From CAYWMP01 sp964459445 (GTDB taxonomy: Bacteria > Desulfobacterota > DSM-4660 > Desulfatiglandales > HGW-15): a DNA stretch of 16,711 nucleotides. The notes under the pieces were generated by a model, which ran no database searches, was not told the DNA's origin, and saw only the letters and a list, made by a program, of their open reading frames with translations. Where the stretch lies: assembly GCA_964459445.1 (NCBI GenBank), contig CAYWMP010000132.1, positions 1 through 16,711 on the forward strand, written 5' to 3'. The position numbers and the translations under genes were made by a program. Below are positions 8,371-14,925 of the stretch, one piece after another (the first letter of the stretch is position 1; the number at the start of each line of letters is the position of its first letter).

Positions 8371-9519
8371 CTAAGAGGGCAGGATGAGTTTTGAAATGAT
8401 TTCCTTCATGATTTCTTGAGTGCCGCCGCCTATAGAGAGGATACGGTTGTCCCGATAAAGTCTTTCAACCAAATACTCTCTCATGTAACCAAACCCGCCG
8501 TGTATCTGGACAGCATCGTAAGTAACCCTATCGCTCACAATGCAAGAAAAATTTTTGGCCATGGAAATCTCTTTAACCTGGTTCAGCCCGGCATCCATCT
8601 TTGCCGCAACCCTGTATACAAATTCGCGGCTGGCCTCAACGAGGGTTGCCATGTCGGCCAATTTGTGTCGAGTGACTTGAAAACCCGAAATAGGGCGCCC
8701 AAAGGCTTCCCTTTCCCGGGCATAGCGCATTGATTCTTCCAATGCCATTTGGGCTGTCATGTTGGCCATGACGGCGAGCTGCAGACGCTCGTTCTGGAAA
8801 TTCTCCATGATCCCGTAAAACCCTTGGCCCTCTTCACCCAGAAGATTTTCAACAGGCACGTGACAATCATTAAGGAATATCTGGGCCGTGTCCGAGGCCC
8901 ACCATCCCATTTTCCGCAGCTTCTTGGAAACAGAATATCCCGGTATGTTTGATTCGATGATCAGAAGGCTTAATCCTTCGTGCCCCATTCCTTCGGTTCT
9001 TACGGCACAGGTGAGTTGATCGGCTCTCGCTCCACTTGTGATGAACATTTTGCTGCCATTCACCACAAAATGATCGCCTTTGCGTTCGGCCTTGGTCCGG
9101 ATATTAGTCACATCGGAACCGGCATTGGGTTCGGTCACGCCCAGGGCGGATATTTTTTCCCCTTTCAATACCGGCGGTATGAATCGAGATTTCTGCTTTT
9201 CCGAACCCAAAGCAAGGATCGGCGGAATACTGATATCCAAAGACCCCAGACCGGCCACCACTCCGGCAGAACCGCATCTCATCAATTCTTCGACAGCGGC
9301 TATCTTCAGGAAGATATCACCGGCGGAACCGCCACAGGCCTCAGGATAACCAATCCCGAGAATCCCGGCCCCCCCGGCCTTTTGATAAAGAGTCGCAGGA
9401 AACTCCCCTTGCTCTTCCCAATCATCAACATAGGGTTTGATTTCAAGCTCCACAAATTTCCGGACTGTTTGGCGAACCATATTATGGGTTTCGCCAAAAT
9501 ATTCTTGATAGTCGCTCAT
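8371..9519 (-). CDS. Acyl-CoA dehydrogenase
   Basis: The 382-residue FAD flavoprotein would oxidise an acyl-CoA to the 2-enoyl-CoA and pass electrons to electron-transfer flavoprotein. Signatures present are GVTEPNAGSDV at 127-137 and QIHGGFGYMREYLVERLYRD from 338. The usual catalytic Glu of short/medium-chain enzymes is replaced by Gly365 in SIGGGTQEI. A Glu is present in QNERL (E244), where isovaleryl-CoA and long-chain acyl-CoA dehydrogenases keep their base. That favours a branched or long substrate but does not name it. ATG 9519 has AGGAAC about 7 nt upstream. It is the last gene of the catabolic cluster, 31 bp after a gene-less repeat element. Confidence 0.93.
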   Translation of the reverse strand: MSDYQEYFGETHNMVRQTVRKFVELEIKPYVDDWEEQGEFPATLYQKAGGAGILGIGYPEACGGSAGDIFLKIAAVEELMRCGSAGVVAGLGSLDISIPPILALGSEKQKSRFIPPVLKGEKISALGVTEPNAGSDVTNIRTKAERKGDHFVVNGSKMFITSGARADQLTCAVRTEGMGHEGLSLLIIESNIPGYSVSKKLRKMGWWASDTAQIFLNDCHVPVENLLGEEGQGFYGIMENFQNERLQLAVMANMTAQMALEESMRYAREREAFGRPISGFQVTRHKLADMATLVEASREFVYRVAAKMDAGLNQVKEISMAKNFSCIVSDRVTYDAVQIHGGFGYMREYLVERLYRDNRILSIGGGTQEIMKEIISKLILPS

Positions 9520-9550
9520 AGCGAGTTCCTACTCGAAAGTGTGAGTGAGA

Positions 9551-9850
9551 TTTCACCGCCCGCTTTGCTTGAGACGCAGAGAACGCCGAGGAGGATGTCT
9601 TTTTCCATCGCCGCTGACCTGCCGTCGTCCTCTCCGGCGGGACTATGGCAAGGCAAGGAGGGCGGCGATGGAAAACCACTCGGCATCTGAAATGGCGACT
9701 GCAAAAGACTATGATAAACAATATTTAAACAGGGACTCGATTTAAGGAGATGCAGCCACCGAAGATGAAAAGATTTTGCTTTTCGGCGACTCAGCGAAAA
9801 GTAAAATAATAAATCATTTCTCTGCGATCTCAGCGCCTTTGCGGTGAGAC
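9551..9850. repeat. Gene-less element with inverted CGCAGAGAA-type ends
   Basis: The 300-bp stretch fills most of the 398-bp gap between the SCP2 and dehydrogenase genes. Its ends are inverted: the left reads TCACCGC, then an 8-12 nt variable part, then GAGACGCAGAGAA; the right, read on the minus strand, reads TCACCGC ... GAGATCGCAGAGAA. Inside the left end, TTTTCCATCGCCGC (9601-9614) is inverted at 9662-9675. Inside the right end, a 13-bp stem (9773-9785 with 9795-9807, one G-T pair) surrounds a 9-nt loop. I see no convincing reading frame inside. The plan resembles that of the GxxExxY elements, so it may be a non-coding relative or remnant. Confidence 0.6.
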
Positions 9851-9917
9851 ATTATTTCAAGCTTTGGGTTCTCCAGGGTCACCCTTCTCCATACCTGTTT
9901 AGGGTGGTGCCAGCTTC

Positions 9918-10244
9918 CTACAAAGGAAACAGCTGTTCAACGCGTTGGGCAAGCATGATATCGCCGGTCGCCCTTAGCTGACCTGCCATGAAGGCCTGCA
10001 TCCCGTTCAATTCCTTGTTGCAGATGCCCAGCCACGTTTCAGCAGACATGGACAAAGTCACGCTGGGAGAATCATGGTCTCCTTCCTGGACCTGGCAAGC
10101 GCCGTCTTTAACGATAACATGCCAGTTTCCCCCACCTTCTCCGGTGATCTCATACTGAAAGACCGCATCCAACCCCGATGCTGCACTGGGATTAAAAACC
10201 TCGGGCATTTTGTCAAATACTTCCTTTGAGTTTGTGAAAGACAT
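9918..10244 (-). CDS. SCP2 sterol-carrier-type protein
   Basis: The 108-residue cytoplasmic protein consists of one SCP2 domain, a hydrophobic pocket for acyl chains or acyl-CoA. The family pattern is recognisable: FQYEITGEGGGNWHVIVKDG, then the strand SPSVTLSMSAETW, then the C-terminal NGMQAFMAGQLRATGDIMLA. Length is normal for a single-domain member. GGAGG lies 9 nt before ATG 10244. Between a MaoC-type hydratase and an acyl-CoA dehydrogenase it probably presents or shields acyl-CoA intermediates; no catalytic role is implied. Confidence 0.85.
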   Translation of the reverse strand: MSFTNSKEVFDKMPEVFNPSAASGLDAVFQYEITGEGGGNWHVIVKDGACQVQEGDHDSPSVTLSMSAETWLGICNKELNGMQAFMAGQLRATGDIMLAQRVEQLFPL

Positions 10245-10550
10245 AGTGGAATACCTCCTCTCTTTTTATAGCGCTTCCGCAAAAGGTCCATCTATTGCGT
10301 TGCACGGCGATTTCCAATCCCTGCGGCGTACTACCTGTACGCCTCACTCTGAAAAACTTGTGCGCCTTATATTTGAACCTTTTTCGAAACCGCTAGGTTA
10401 TAGGATTGATAATGTTTGGCGGAATTTATAGCCGCCGATATATCCCTCCTTATGTAGCCGATGTCGTTTTTTCTGATACAGTAGGGCCTTCCAGTCAAAT
10501 GCCCCTCTTAAAGCGATTCGCTTTTTCTCGCTATCTTTTTTAGCATCGTT
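10245..10550. other. Non-coding gap between MaoC-type and SCP2 genes
   Basis: The 306-bp gap carries an imperfect palindromic repeat (10271-10393), a second hairpin with GGCGG/CCGCC stems around 10419-10436, and the small hairpin AAAGCG-ATT-CGCTTT at about 10510-10524. I see no credible gene. The SCP2 ribosome-binding site is at its left end. Confidence 0.6.
10271..10393. repeat. Long imperfect palindromic intergenic repeat
   Basis: The centre is a hairpin, GGCGTAC and GTACGCC around TACCT. The outer ends are also inverted: GCGCTTCCGCAAAAGGT on the left faces ACCTTTTTCGAAACCGC on the right, with scattered matches between. The text 'TGCGTTGCAC ... GTACGCCTCACTC ... GTGCGCCTTATATT' resembles an intergenic repeat I have seen in several sulfate-reducing Deltaproteobacteria, but that is memory and not a search result. 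It starts 26 bp upstream of the SCP2 gene. Confidence 0.6.
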
Positions 10551-10979
10551 TCAACCTGGTGGCGGGATAACCACGGCCTCTCCATCAGCTATCTTCTCCC
10601 CCCGTTGATTGGTCCAGGTTAGAGATAACCGTATCCATCTTTTCTTTTCTATTTTTTCCGCCACCTTGGCGCTGGCAGTCACCGTGTCCCCGAAAAATGT
10701 CGGCGCTTTGAACCGACAGGTAATTTCAACGGCGATCGTTCCCAGTCCCGGCAACTTCATTCCAAGCACGGGCGCAATAAGGCTTTGAGGGAGACCCCCA
10801 TGGGCGATCCTTGTTTTGAAGGGTGTTAATTTTGCGAACTCTTCATTAACATGCACCGGGTTGAAGTCGCCGCTTATGCCGGCAAAGAGATAGACGTCCG
10901 TTTCTGTAATCGTTTTGGAGAAACTGGCTTCTTCACCGATTTGTAACTGATCGTAGTTTTTCCCGAACTCAAAATTCAT
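10551..10979 (-). CDS. MaoC-like (R)-specific enoyl-CoA hydratase family protein
   Basis: The 142-residue hot-dog-fold protein would hydrate an enoyl-CoA. The hydratase-2 motif is intact: YLFAGISGDFNPVHVNEEFA, with catalytic Asp38 and His43, followed by RIAHGGLPQSLIAPVLG. The C-terminal half carries the usual strand FKAPTFFGDTVTASAKV. The frame is open to 11042, but residues upstream would be translated from the end of the repeat element. ATG 10979, with GGAG 6 nt upstream, gives the normal family start. It lies 24 bp downstream of the GxxExxY element end and upstream of SCP2, so it probably belongs to the same acyl-CoA pathway. Its true acyl substrate is unknown. Confidence 0.88.
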   Translation of the reverse strand: MNFEFGKNYDQLQIGEEASFSKTITETDVYLFAGISGDFNPVHVNEEFAKLTPFKTRIAHGGLPQSLIAPVLGMKLPGLGTIAVEITCRFKAPTFFGDTVTASAKVAEKIEKKRWIRLSLTWTNQRGEKIADGEAVVIPPPG

Positions 10980-11023
10980 AAAATTCTCCATTTCAACTTT
11001 TCTAACCGCAGACGAACGCAGAC

Positions 11024-11056
11024 TAAAGGTTCCGCTGGACATTAGCGGAACCTTTA
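11024..11056. repeat. Left hairpin of GxxExxY element 1
   Basis: A perfect 13-bp stem, TAAAGGTTCCGCT with AGCGGAACCTTTA, encloses the loop GGACATT. It begins directly after the TGA of the GxxExxY gene on the minus strand. It differs from the matching hairpin of element 2 by a paired substitution that keeps base pairing. Confidence 0.8.
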
Positions 11057-11440
11057 TCAGTCATGCCCTTCGGGCATTTCAAGCACCAACCTTCTGATTT
11101 CAGCCCTTGGATGTCTGAAATTTACCAACAGGCCTACCTTTATCCCAGTTGCTTTCATGTAATTTAGCAGTTGGGCATCATGTGATTTGTCGAGGCTTTC
11201 AGCTGTTTTGAGTTCAACTATGACCTTATTTTCAACAAGTATGTCTGCTATGTATTCTCCAACGGCATGTTCCTTATAAATGACATTAATGGCAACTTGA
11301 TTCTTGGCCTTAAGTCCCCGCTTTTCCAATTCAACCATTAGAGCATTTTCGTATACCTTCTCAAGAAATCCAGGTCCAAGCACTTTATTTACTTCAAACA
11401 CCGCCCCATTGATTGCATAGGTAATATCGTTAATTTTCAT
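11057..11440 (-). CDS. GxxExxY protein, PD-(D/E)XK-like (copy 1)
   Basis: The 127-residue protein carries the name-giving motif GFLEKVY (G24, E27, Y30). It also has a PD-(D/E)XK-type nuclease core: Asp66 in EYIADILVE, then Glu76-Leu-Lys78 in VIVELKT, and Gln90 in DAQLLNYM. The family (PF13366/TIGR04256 as I remember it) has no established function; a nuclease fold is predicted but activity is unproven. The frame is open to 11470, but ATG 11440 matches copy 2 exactly in start and length, and upstream residues come from a hairpin. It is 87 percent identical to copy 2 (17 differences in 127). It is the only gene of element 1 and lies in the operon direction. Confidence 0.88.
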   Translation of the reverse strand: MKINDITYAINGAVFEVNKVLGPGFLEKVYENALMVELEKRGLKAKNQVAINVIYKEHAVGEYIADILVENKVIVELKTAESLDKSHDAQLLNYMKATGIKVGLLVNFRHPRAEIRRLVLEMPEGHD

Positions 11441-11475
11441 TGAAGAATACCCATTCGCCGAAGGCGACATTGCTG

Positions 11476-11504
11476 TTTTGTTGGGCCAAGTCGGCCCAAC
11501 AAAA
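11476..11504. repeat. Right hairpin of GxxExxY element 1
   Basis: A perfect 12-bp stem, TTTTGTTGGGCC with GGCCCAACAAAA, encloses the loop AAGTC. Read on the minus strand the loop is GACTT, the same as the left hairpin loop of element 2 read on the plus strand. It lies directly inside the right CAGAC end. Confidence 0.8.
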
Positions 11505-11536
11505 AGTCCGCGTGTGTCTGCGGTTTCTCTTTTAGC

Positions 11537-12313
11537 TTATTTCCCTTTGAATTCTGGCTTTCTTTTCTGCAGAAAGGCGGTCATTCCTTCAACAGCATCT
11601 TCCGTAGAAATGACTTTGCCCAAGGCTTCACAAAGGTAATCGATCGCAGGCTCGAAATCCATATCGCTCATTTGCCTAAAGGCCTCCTTTCCGATGCGCA
11701 TCCCAATAGGGCTTTTTGAGGTCAAGAGAGTAAGTGTTTTCCGAACCTCATCGTCCAGGTCTCCTGGCTCTACGGCCCGGGTAATGATCCCTATTGTCTC
11801 CGCCTCAGGGGCAGGAATTTTTCGACCTGTCAGGACCATCTCCACGGCTTTTTTCCTGTTGACGTTCCTATAGAGCAAAGCGCCCACCATCATAGGGTAG
11901 ATGCCGACATTGACCTCCGGGGTGCGGAAATAGGCATCATTTCGTGCAAGGACAATATCGCATCCGAGCATGAGGCCGATGCCTCCCGCGAGACAGGGAC
12001 CATTCACGCGCGCGACAAGAGGTTTGCCGAAACGGATCATGGCTTTAAGGAGTTCGGCATATTTCCTCGGGCCCAACAGCCGCTCATCACCCTGAGAGGC
12101 AAAGGAACCGGCCAGATCAGCACCCGAGCAGAAGGCCTTTTCACCCGTGCCCGTCACACAAACAGCCCGCACCTCATCATCCTGGTCTGACCTCTCAAGA
12201 AACTCCAGGAAGGCGTCAATCATTTCCTCGCTAATAGCATTTCTTCTCGATTCGCGATTGATGGTCAGAAACGCAGTATGGTCTTTCATCTCGTAAAGCA
12301 GATCATCACTCAT
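11537..12313 (-). CDS. Enoyl-CoA hydratase/isomerase (crotonase) family protein
   Basis: The 258-residue crotonase-fold protein has oxyanion-hole segments FCSGADL (61-67) and NGPCLAGGIGLMLGCDI (104-120). Of the two catalytic Glu residues of classical crotonase, the second is present (Glu133 in TPEVNVG), while the first position is Gly113. Some hydratases and related lyases share this, so simple enoyl-CoA hydration is not certain. Next to a methylcrotonyl-type carboxylase, a methylglutaconyl-CoA hydratase role is attractive but unproven. ATG 12313 has GAGG 9 nt upstream and overlaps the end of the biotin carrier gene by 8 bp, implying coupled translation. A GTG at 12322 is a weaker start. Confidence 0.9.
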   Translation of the reverse strand: MSDDLLYEMKDHTAFLTINRESRRNAISEEMIDAFLEFLERSDQDDEVRAVCVTGTGEKAFCSGADLAGSFASQGDERLLGPRKYAELLKAMIRFGKPLVARVNGPCLAGGIGLMLGCDIVLARNDAYFRTPEVNVGIYPMMVGALLYRNVNRKKAVEMVLTGRKIPAPEAETIGIITRAVEPGDLDDEVRKTLTLLTSKSPIGMRIGKEAFRQMSDMDFEPAIDYLCEALGKVISTEDAVEGMTAFLQKRKPEFKGK

Positions 12314-12827
12314 TTTTGGCACCCTCTTCTTCGATCTCGACGAGAATATCTCCAGGTGCGACTTTCGCCTCGACAGACGTATTGATTCGTTTTACCTTGC
12401 CGTCCTTGGGGGAGGTTAAAGTCGTCTCCATTTTCATGGCGGTCACCACGATGAGTCCCTGCCCCCGTTGAACCAAATCCCCCTCTTCGACCAGTATTCG
12501 GACAACCACAGAGGGCATGGGCGGGGTCACTTCACCCGGTGTGTCTTCATGCATGCTTTTTTTCACGCGACGCTGTAAAAGTATATCTGCATCCTGAACA
12601 AAGTAACTCCGTCCCTTTAGAAAAATATGCTTTCCATCGTCGCCATTTGCTACATATGCCAATAGGGATCTTCCGTTTATGCTGAGTTGGATGCAGTTGC
12701 CGGAAATGGGCCTATGGTTCACATCATAGGTTTTATCTCCAAAAGCAAAATGAACCATTTCTTCGGAAGTGGCGTTTGATACCAACACCTCTGCATTGTC
12801 GTCATTGATAATTAAATGATACTTCAT
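12306..12827 (-). CDS. Biotin carboxyl carrier subunit of an acyl-CoA carboxylase
   Basis: The 173-residue protein ends in a biotinyl domain (about 100-168) with the biotin-acceptor Lys132 in TAMKMETTL. The first 90 residues form a beta-rich domain resembling the linker region that joins carrier and carboxylase parts in fused acyl-CoA carboxylase alpha chains. Here the alpha chain is split: biotin carboxylase is the gene just upstream (36-bp gap). It carries CO2 from the biotin carboxylase to the carboxyltransferase. ATG 12827 has AAAGGTGG 5 nt upstream; GTG 12836 is an alternative. The last codons overlap the hydratase start. Confidence 0.9.
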   Translation of the reverse strand: MKYHLIINDDNAEVLVSNATSEEMVHFAFGDKTYDVNHRPISGNCIQLSINGRSLLAYVANGDDGKHIFLKGRSYFVQDADILLQRRVKKSMHEDTPGEVTPPMPSVVVRILVEEGDLVQRGQGLIVVTAMKMETTLTSPKDGKVKRINTSVEAKVAPGDILVEIEEEGAKNE

Positions 12828-12863
12828 AGGAACCACCTTTAAATTATCCTGTAGGCTACTCCT

Positions 12864-14348
12864 TCACATCCTCCAATTGCCCAGAGTTTGCCACGGTGTG
12901 GGTAGGCTATGGTCTTTTGTCTTCCCCGAGGCCTGATTGACGGTGACCAAATCATGTAAGATGTAGGCGATGCTGGCATGATCGGCATTGTCAAGGTCCT
13001 GTCGCCAATTTTCAAAGTGCTTGTCAATGAAGTCCGTATAAGTATCTCCCTTCACAAACTCTGATGAGTTGAGGACGTCGATTAGAAAAGGGATAGTGGT
13101 GCGAATTCCCAGAATGGCATAATTCTCCAAAGCCATGATCATTCTCTTTCGAGCCGCTTCCCGTGTGTCAGCCGTGGTGGTCACTTTGCTGAGAATGGGA
13201 TCGTAATGCATGGGCACTTCAAAGCCCTCATATATGCCGCAATCATTGCGTACACCGGGGCCGGCCGGTTCTCGATGGTACAAAACCAGACCCGGAGAAG
13301 GAAAAAAGCCGGCTTCCGGATCCTCAGCATAGATACGGCATTCAATGGCATGGCCCCTTTGGATGATATCACTCTGTTGAAAGGGCAGGGGATTCCCTGC
13401 CGCGATTTCCAGTTGCAGCCTGACAAGGTCAAAGCCGGTAGTCATTTCCGTGATGGGGTGTTCCACCTGAAGCCTTGTGTTGACCTCGAGGAAATAGAAT
13501 TCACCTGAGCGGTCCAATAGGAATTCTACGGTCCCGGCATTCACATAACCGGAAGCTCTTGCAGCGGCTACGGCTGCCTCGCCCATTTTGTGGCGAAGGG
13601 ATTGTCTCATCGCGGTCGAAGGCGTTTCTTCAATAATCTTCTGGTGCCTTCTTTGTATGGAGCATTCCCTTTCAAACAAATGAACTGCATTTCCATGTTG
13701 GTCTGCCAAAATCTGAAATTCCACGTGGCGGGGCGATTCCAGATGTTTTTCCAGGTAAAGGGATCCGTCGCCAAAGGCCTTTTCTGCTTCACCCATGGCC
13801 GAAAGACAGGCTTCTTTCATGTGGCCGGCTTCTTCCACCACTCTCATGCCTTTGCCGCCTCCGCCGGATGCGGCTTTGACCAGGAGGGGGAAAGTCATCC
13901 CTTCCGCCTCTTTGCACAGAAGTTTATGGTCTTTTGTTGCTTTAAGCATTCCCGGAATTACAGGCACCCCTGCAGATTCCATAATCCGGCGAGCTCTGGT
14001 CTTATTTCCAAGGTCCCTCATGACCCCTGCTTGAGGACCGATAAAGATCAGTTTGGATGTCTCACAGGCTTCGGCGAAAACGGGATTCTCGGCAAGAAAG
14101 CCGTATCCCGGATGAATGGCTGCCGCACCGGTAGTTTTAGCTGCTTCAATGATTCGGTCTATATTAAGGTAGCTTTTGGGGGGGTCGGATTCCCCCAGAT
14201 AAACCGCTTCATCGGCCTCAAGGACGTGGAGCGCGGCCTTGTCCGCTTCGGAATAGACAGCCACCGTAAGAATGCCCATTTCCCGACAGGTTCGAATAAC
14301 TCTGACCGCTATCTCACCTCGATTTGCAACAAGAATTTTTTTGAACAT
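12864..14348 (-). CDS. Biotin carboxylase subunit of an acyl-CoA carboxylase
   Basis: The 494-residue ATP-grasp enzyme would carboxylate biotin using ATP and bicarbonate. It starts with the family hallmark KILVANRGEIAVRVIRT and has the glycine-rich ATP loop SGGGGKGM (161-168). Active-site residues line up with the E. coli AccC positions: Glu275, Glu288, Asn290, Arg292, Gln294, Glu296 and Arg338. It is about 45 residues longer than AccC but has no biotinyl domain, which is encoded separately downstream. ATG 14348 is preferred over GTG 14351; the ribosome-binding site (GGAT about 9 nt upstream) is weak and lies only a few bases from the end of GxxExxY element 2, which separates it from the carboxyltransferase gene. 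Confidence 0.94.
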   Translation of the reverse strand: MFKKILVANRGEIAVRVIRTCREMGILTVAVYSEADKAALHVLEADEAVYLGESDPPKSYLNIDRIIEAAKTTGAAAIHPGYGFLAENPVFAEACETSKLIFIGPQAGVMRDLGNKTRARRIMESAGVPVIPGMLKATKDHKLLCKEAEGMTFPLLVKAASGGGGKGMRVVEEAGHMKEACLSAMGEAEKAFGDGSLYLEKHLESPRHVEFQILADQHGNAVHLFERECSIQRRHQKIIEETPSTAMRQSLRHKMGEAAVAAARASGYVNAGTVEFLLDRSGEFYFLEVNTRLQVEHPITEMTTGFDLVRLQLEIAAGNPLPFQQSDIIQRGHAIECRIYAEDPEAGFFPSPGLVLYHREPAGPGVRNDCGIYEGFEVPMHYDPILSKVTTTADTREAARKRMIMALENYAILGIRTTIPFLIDVLNSSEFVKGDTYTDFIDKHFENWRQDLDNADHASIAYILHDLVTVNQASGKTKDHSLPTPWQTLGNWRM

Positions 14349-14406
14349 CACTTGTTCATCCGATTTTCATTTTTAACCGCAGACAAACGCAGACTGACAC
14401 AGACTA

Positions 14407-14435
14407 AAGTTTCCGCTGGACTTCAGCGGAAACTT
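14407..14435. repeat. Left hairpin of GxxExxY element 2
   Basis: A perfect 12-bp stem, AAGTTTCCGCTG with CAGCGGAAACTT, encloses the loop GACTT. It lies one base past the GxxExxY stop codon on the minus strand. Compared with element 1, a G-C pair is replaced by T-A at the same stem position. Confidence 0.8.
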
Positions 14436-14436
14436 A

Positions 14437-14820
14437 TCAGTCATGCCCTTCGGGCAAACCAAGCACCAACCTCTTGATTTCAGCTTTAGGATTTCTGAAA
14501 TTAACCAATAGCCCAACCTTTATCCCCGTCGCCTTCATGTAGTTCAATAATTGAGCATCGTGGACTTTATCTAGACTTTCTACAGTTTTGAGTTCAACAA
14601 TAACTTTTTGCTCGACGATTAGGTCAGCGACATATTCCCCAACAATACGTTCTTTGTAGATAACCTCAATAGGGACTTGATTTTTGGCTTTTAATCCTCG
14701 TTTTTCAAATTCCACCATTAGAGCATTTTCATAGACCTTTTCGAGAAAACCGGGTCCCAGAACTTTATTTACTTCAAACACGGCGCCATTGATCGCATAA
14801 GTAATATCGTTTAATTTCAT
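14437..14820 (-). CDS. GxxExxY protein, PD-(D/E)XK-like (copy 2)
   Basis: The 127-residue protein has the same motifs as copy 1: GFLEKVY (24-30), Asp66 in EYVADLIVE, Glu76 and Lys78 in VIVELKT, and Gln90 in DAQLLNYM. Most of the 17 differences from copy 1 are conservative (I/L, I/V, R/K, N/Q). In the first 33 codons about 14 DNA differences leave only one amino-acid change, so the coding sequence has been under selection since the copies split. ATG 14820 is used to match copy 1; an in-frame start at 14865 would read through the upstream hairpin. Whether the protein acts on its own element ends, in defence or in repair is unknown. Confidence 0.88.
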   Translation of the reverse strand: MKLNDITYAINGAVFEVNKVLGPGFLEKVYENALMVEFEKRGLKAKNQVPIEVIYKERIVGEYVADLIVEQKVIVELKTVESLDKVHDAQLLNYMKATGIKVGLLVNFRNPKAEIKRLVLGLPEGHD

Positions 14821-14851
14821 ATCAGTTTTTCCGCCGAAGGCGAATGCGAAG

Positions 14852-14880
14852 CATTGTTGGGCCAAGTCGGCCCAACAATG
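14852..14880. repeat. Right hairpin of GxxExxY element 2
   Basis: A perfect 12-bp stem, CATTGTTGGGCC with GGCCCAACAATG, encloses the loop AAGTC. The two outer pairs differ from element 1 (C-G and A-T instead of two T-A pairs), with both arms changed so that pairing is kept. Confidence 0.8.
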
Positions 14881-14925
14881 AGTCTGCGTATTTCTGTGAA
14901 TGTCTGCGGTTAATCCTTCATATTT

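Larger units (their letters stand above)
11004..11525 (-). mobile_element. GxxExxY element 1
   Basis: The 522-bp unit lies between the enoyl-CoA hydratase stop (11 bp away) and the MaoC start (24 bp away). Its ends are inverted: the left starts AACCGCAGACGAACGCAGAC, and the right, on the minus strand, starts AACCGCAGACACACGCGGAC, differing at three positions. Just inside each end is a perfect 12-13 bp hairpin with a short GAC-containing loop. Two smaller TTC-loop hairpins border the gene: TCGCC/GGCGA at 11455-11467 before the start and ATGCCC/GGGCAT at 11063-11077 over the last codons. The only gene is GxxExxY. No transposase is present and no clean target duplication is visible, so mobility is inferred from structure and from the second copy. 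Confidence 0.65.
14373..14913 (-). mobile_element. GxxExxY element 2
   Basis: The 541-bp unit sits between the carboxyltransferase stop (12 bp away) and the biotin carboxylase start (24 bp away), splitting an otherwise continuous carboxylase operon without damaging either gene. Both ends begin TTAACCGCAGAC when read inward and contain a second CGCAGACT repeat. Each has an inner 12-bp hairpin with a 5-nt loop. The TTC-loop hairpins CGCC/GGCG (14832-14842) and TGCCC/GGGCA (14444-14456) border the gene as in element 1. Flanks share TTCAT plus a T-run (TTTTCATTT versus CTTCATATTTTT), too loose to call a target duplication. It has no transposase. Confidence 0.65.

Noticed and set aside
9733..9810. 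Short plus-strand frame after AAGGAG in the gene-less element.
   Set aside because: It gives only about 19 codons before a stop, runs through a hairpin and resembles nothing I recognise.
10510..10524. AAAGCG-ATT-CGCTTT hairpin with T-run as terminator of the MaoC-type gene.
   Set aside because: The T-run follows the stem only on the plus strand, where there is no gene to terminate; on the minus strand no U-run follows.
10980..11042. N-terminal extension of the MaoC-type protein up to 11042.
   Set aside because: The extra codons come from the end and hairpin of element 1. A better ribosome-binding site and the normal family start lie at 10979.
11480..11501. GTTGGGC ... GCCCAAC in the element hairpins resembles integron attC R-box sequences.
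   Set aside because: The order is reversed relative to an attC site (GTTRRRY comes before RYYYAAC), the spacing is only a few bases, and there are no L boxes. A simple hairpin explains it.
11004..14913. CRISPR array or direct-repeat array formed by the CAGAC motifs.
   Set aside because: The repeats are few, imperfect and arranged as inverted ends of two separate units 3 kb apart, with no regular spacers.
14364..14924. Target-site duplication around element 2 (TTCAT plus a T-run on both sides).
   Set aside because: The two copies differ in length and sit at different distances from the ends; AT-rich flanks match this well by chance. Element 1 shows no clear duplication either.
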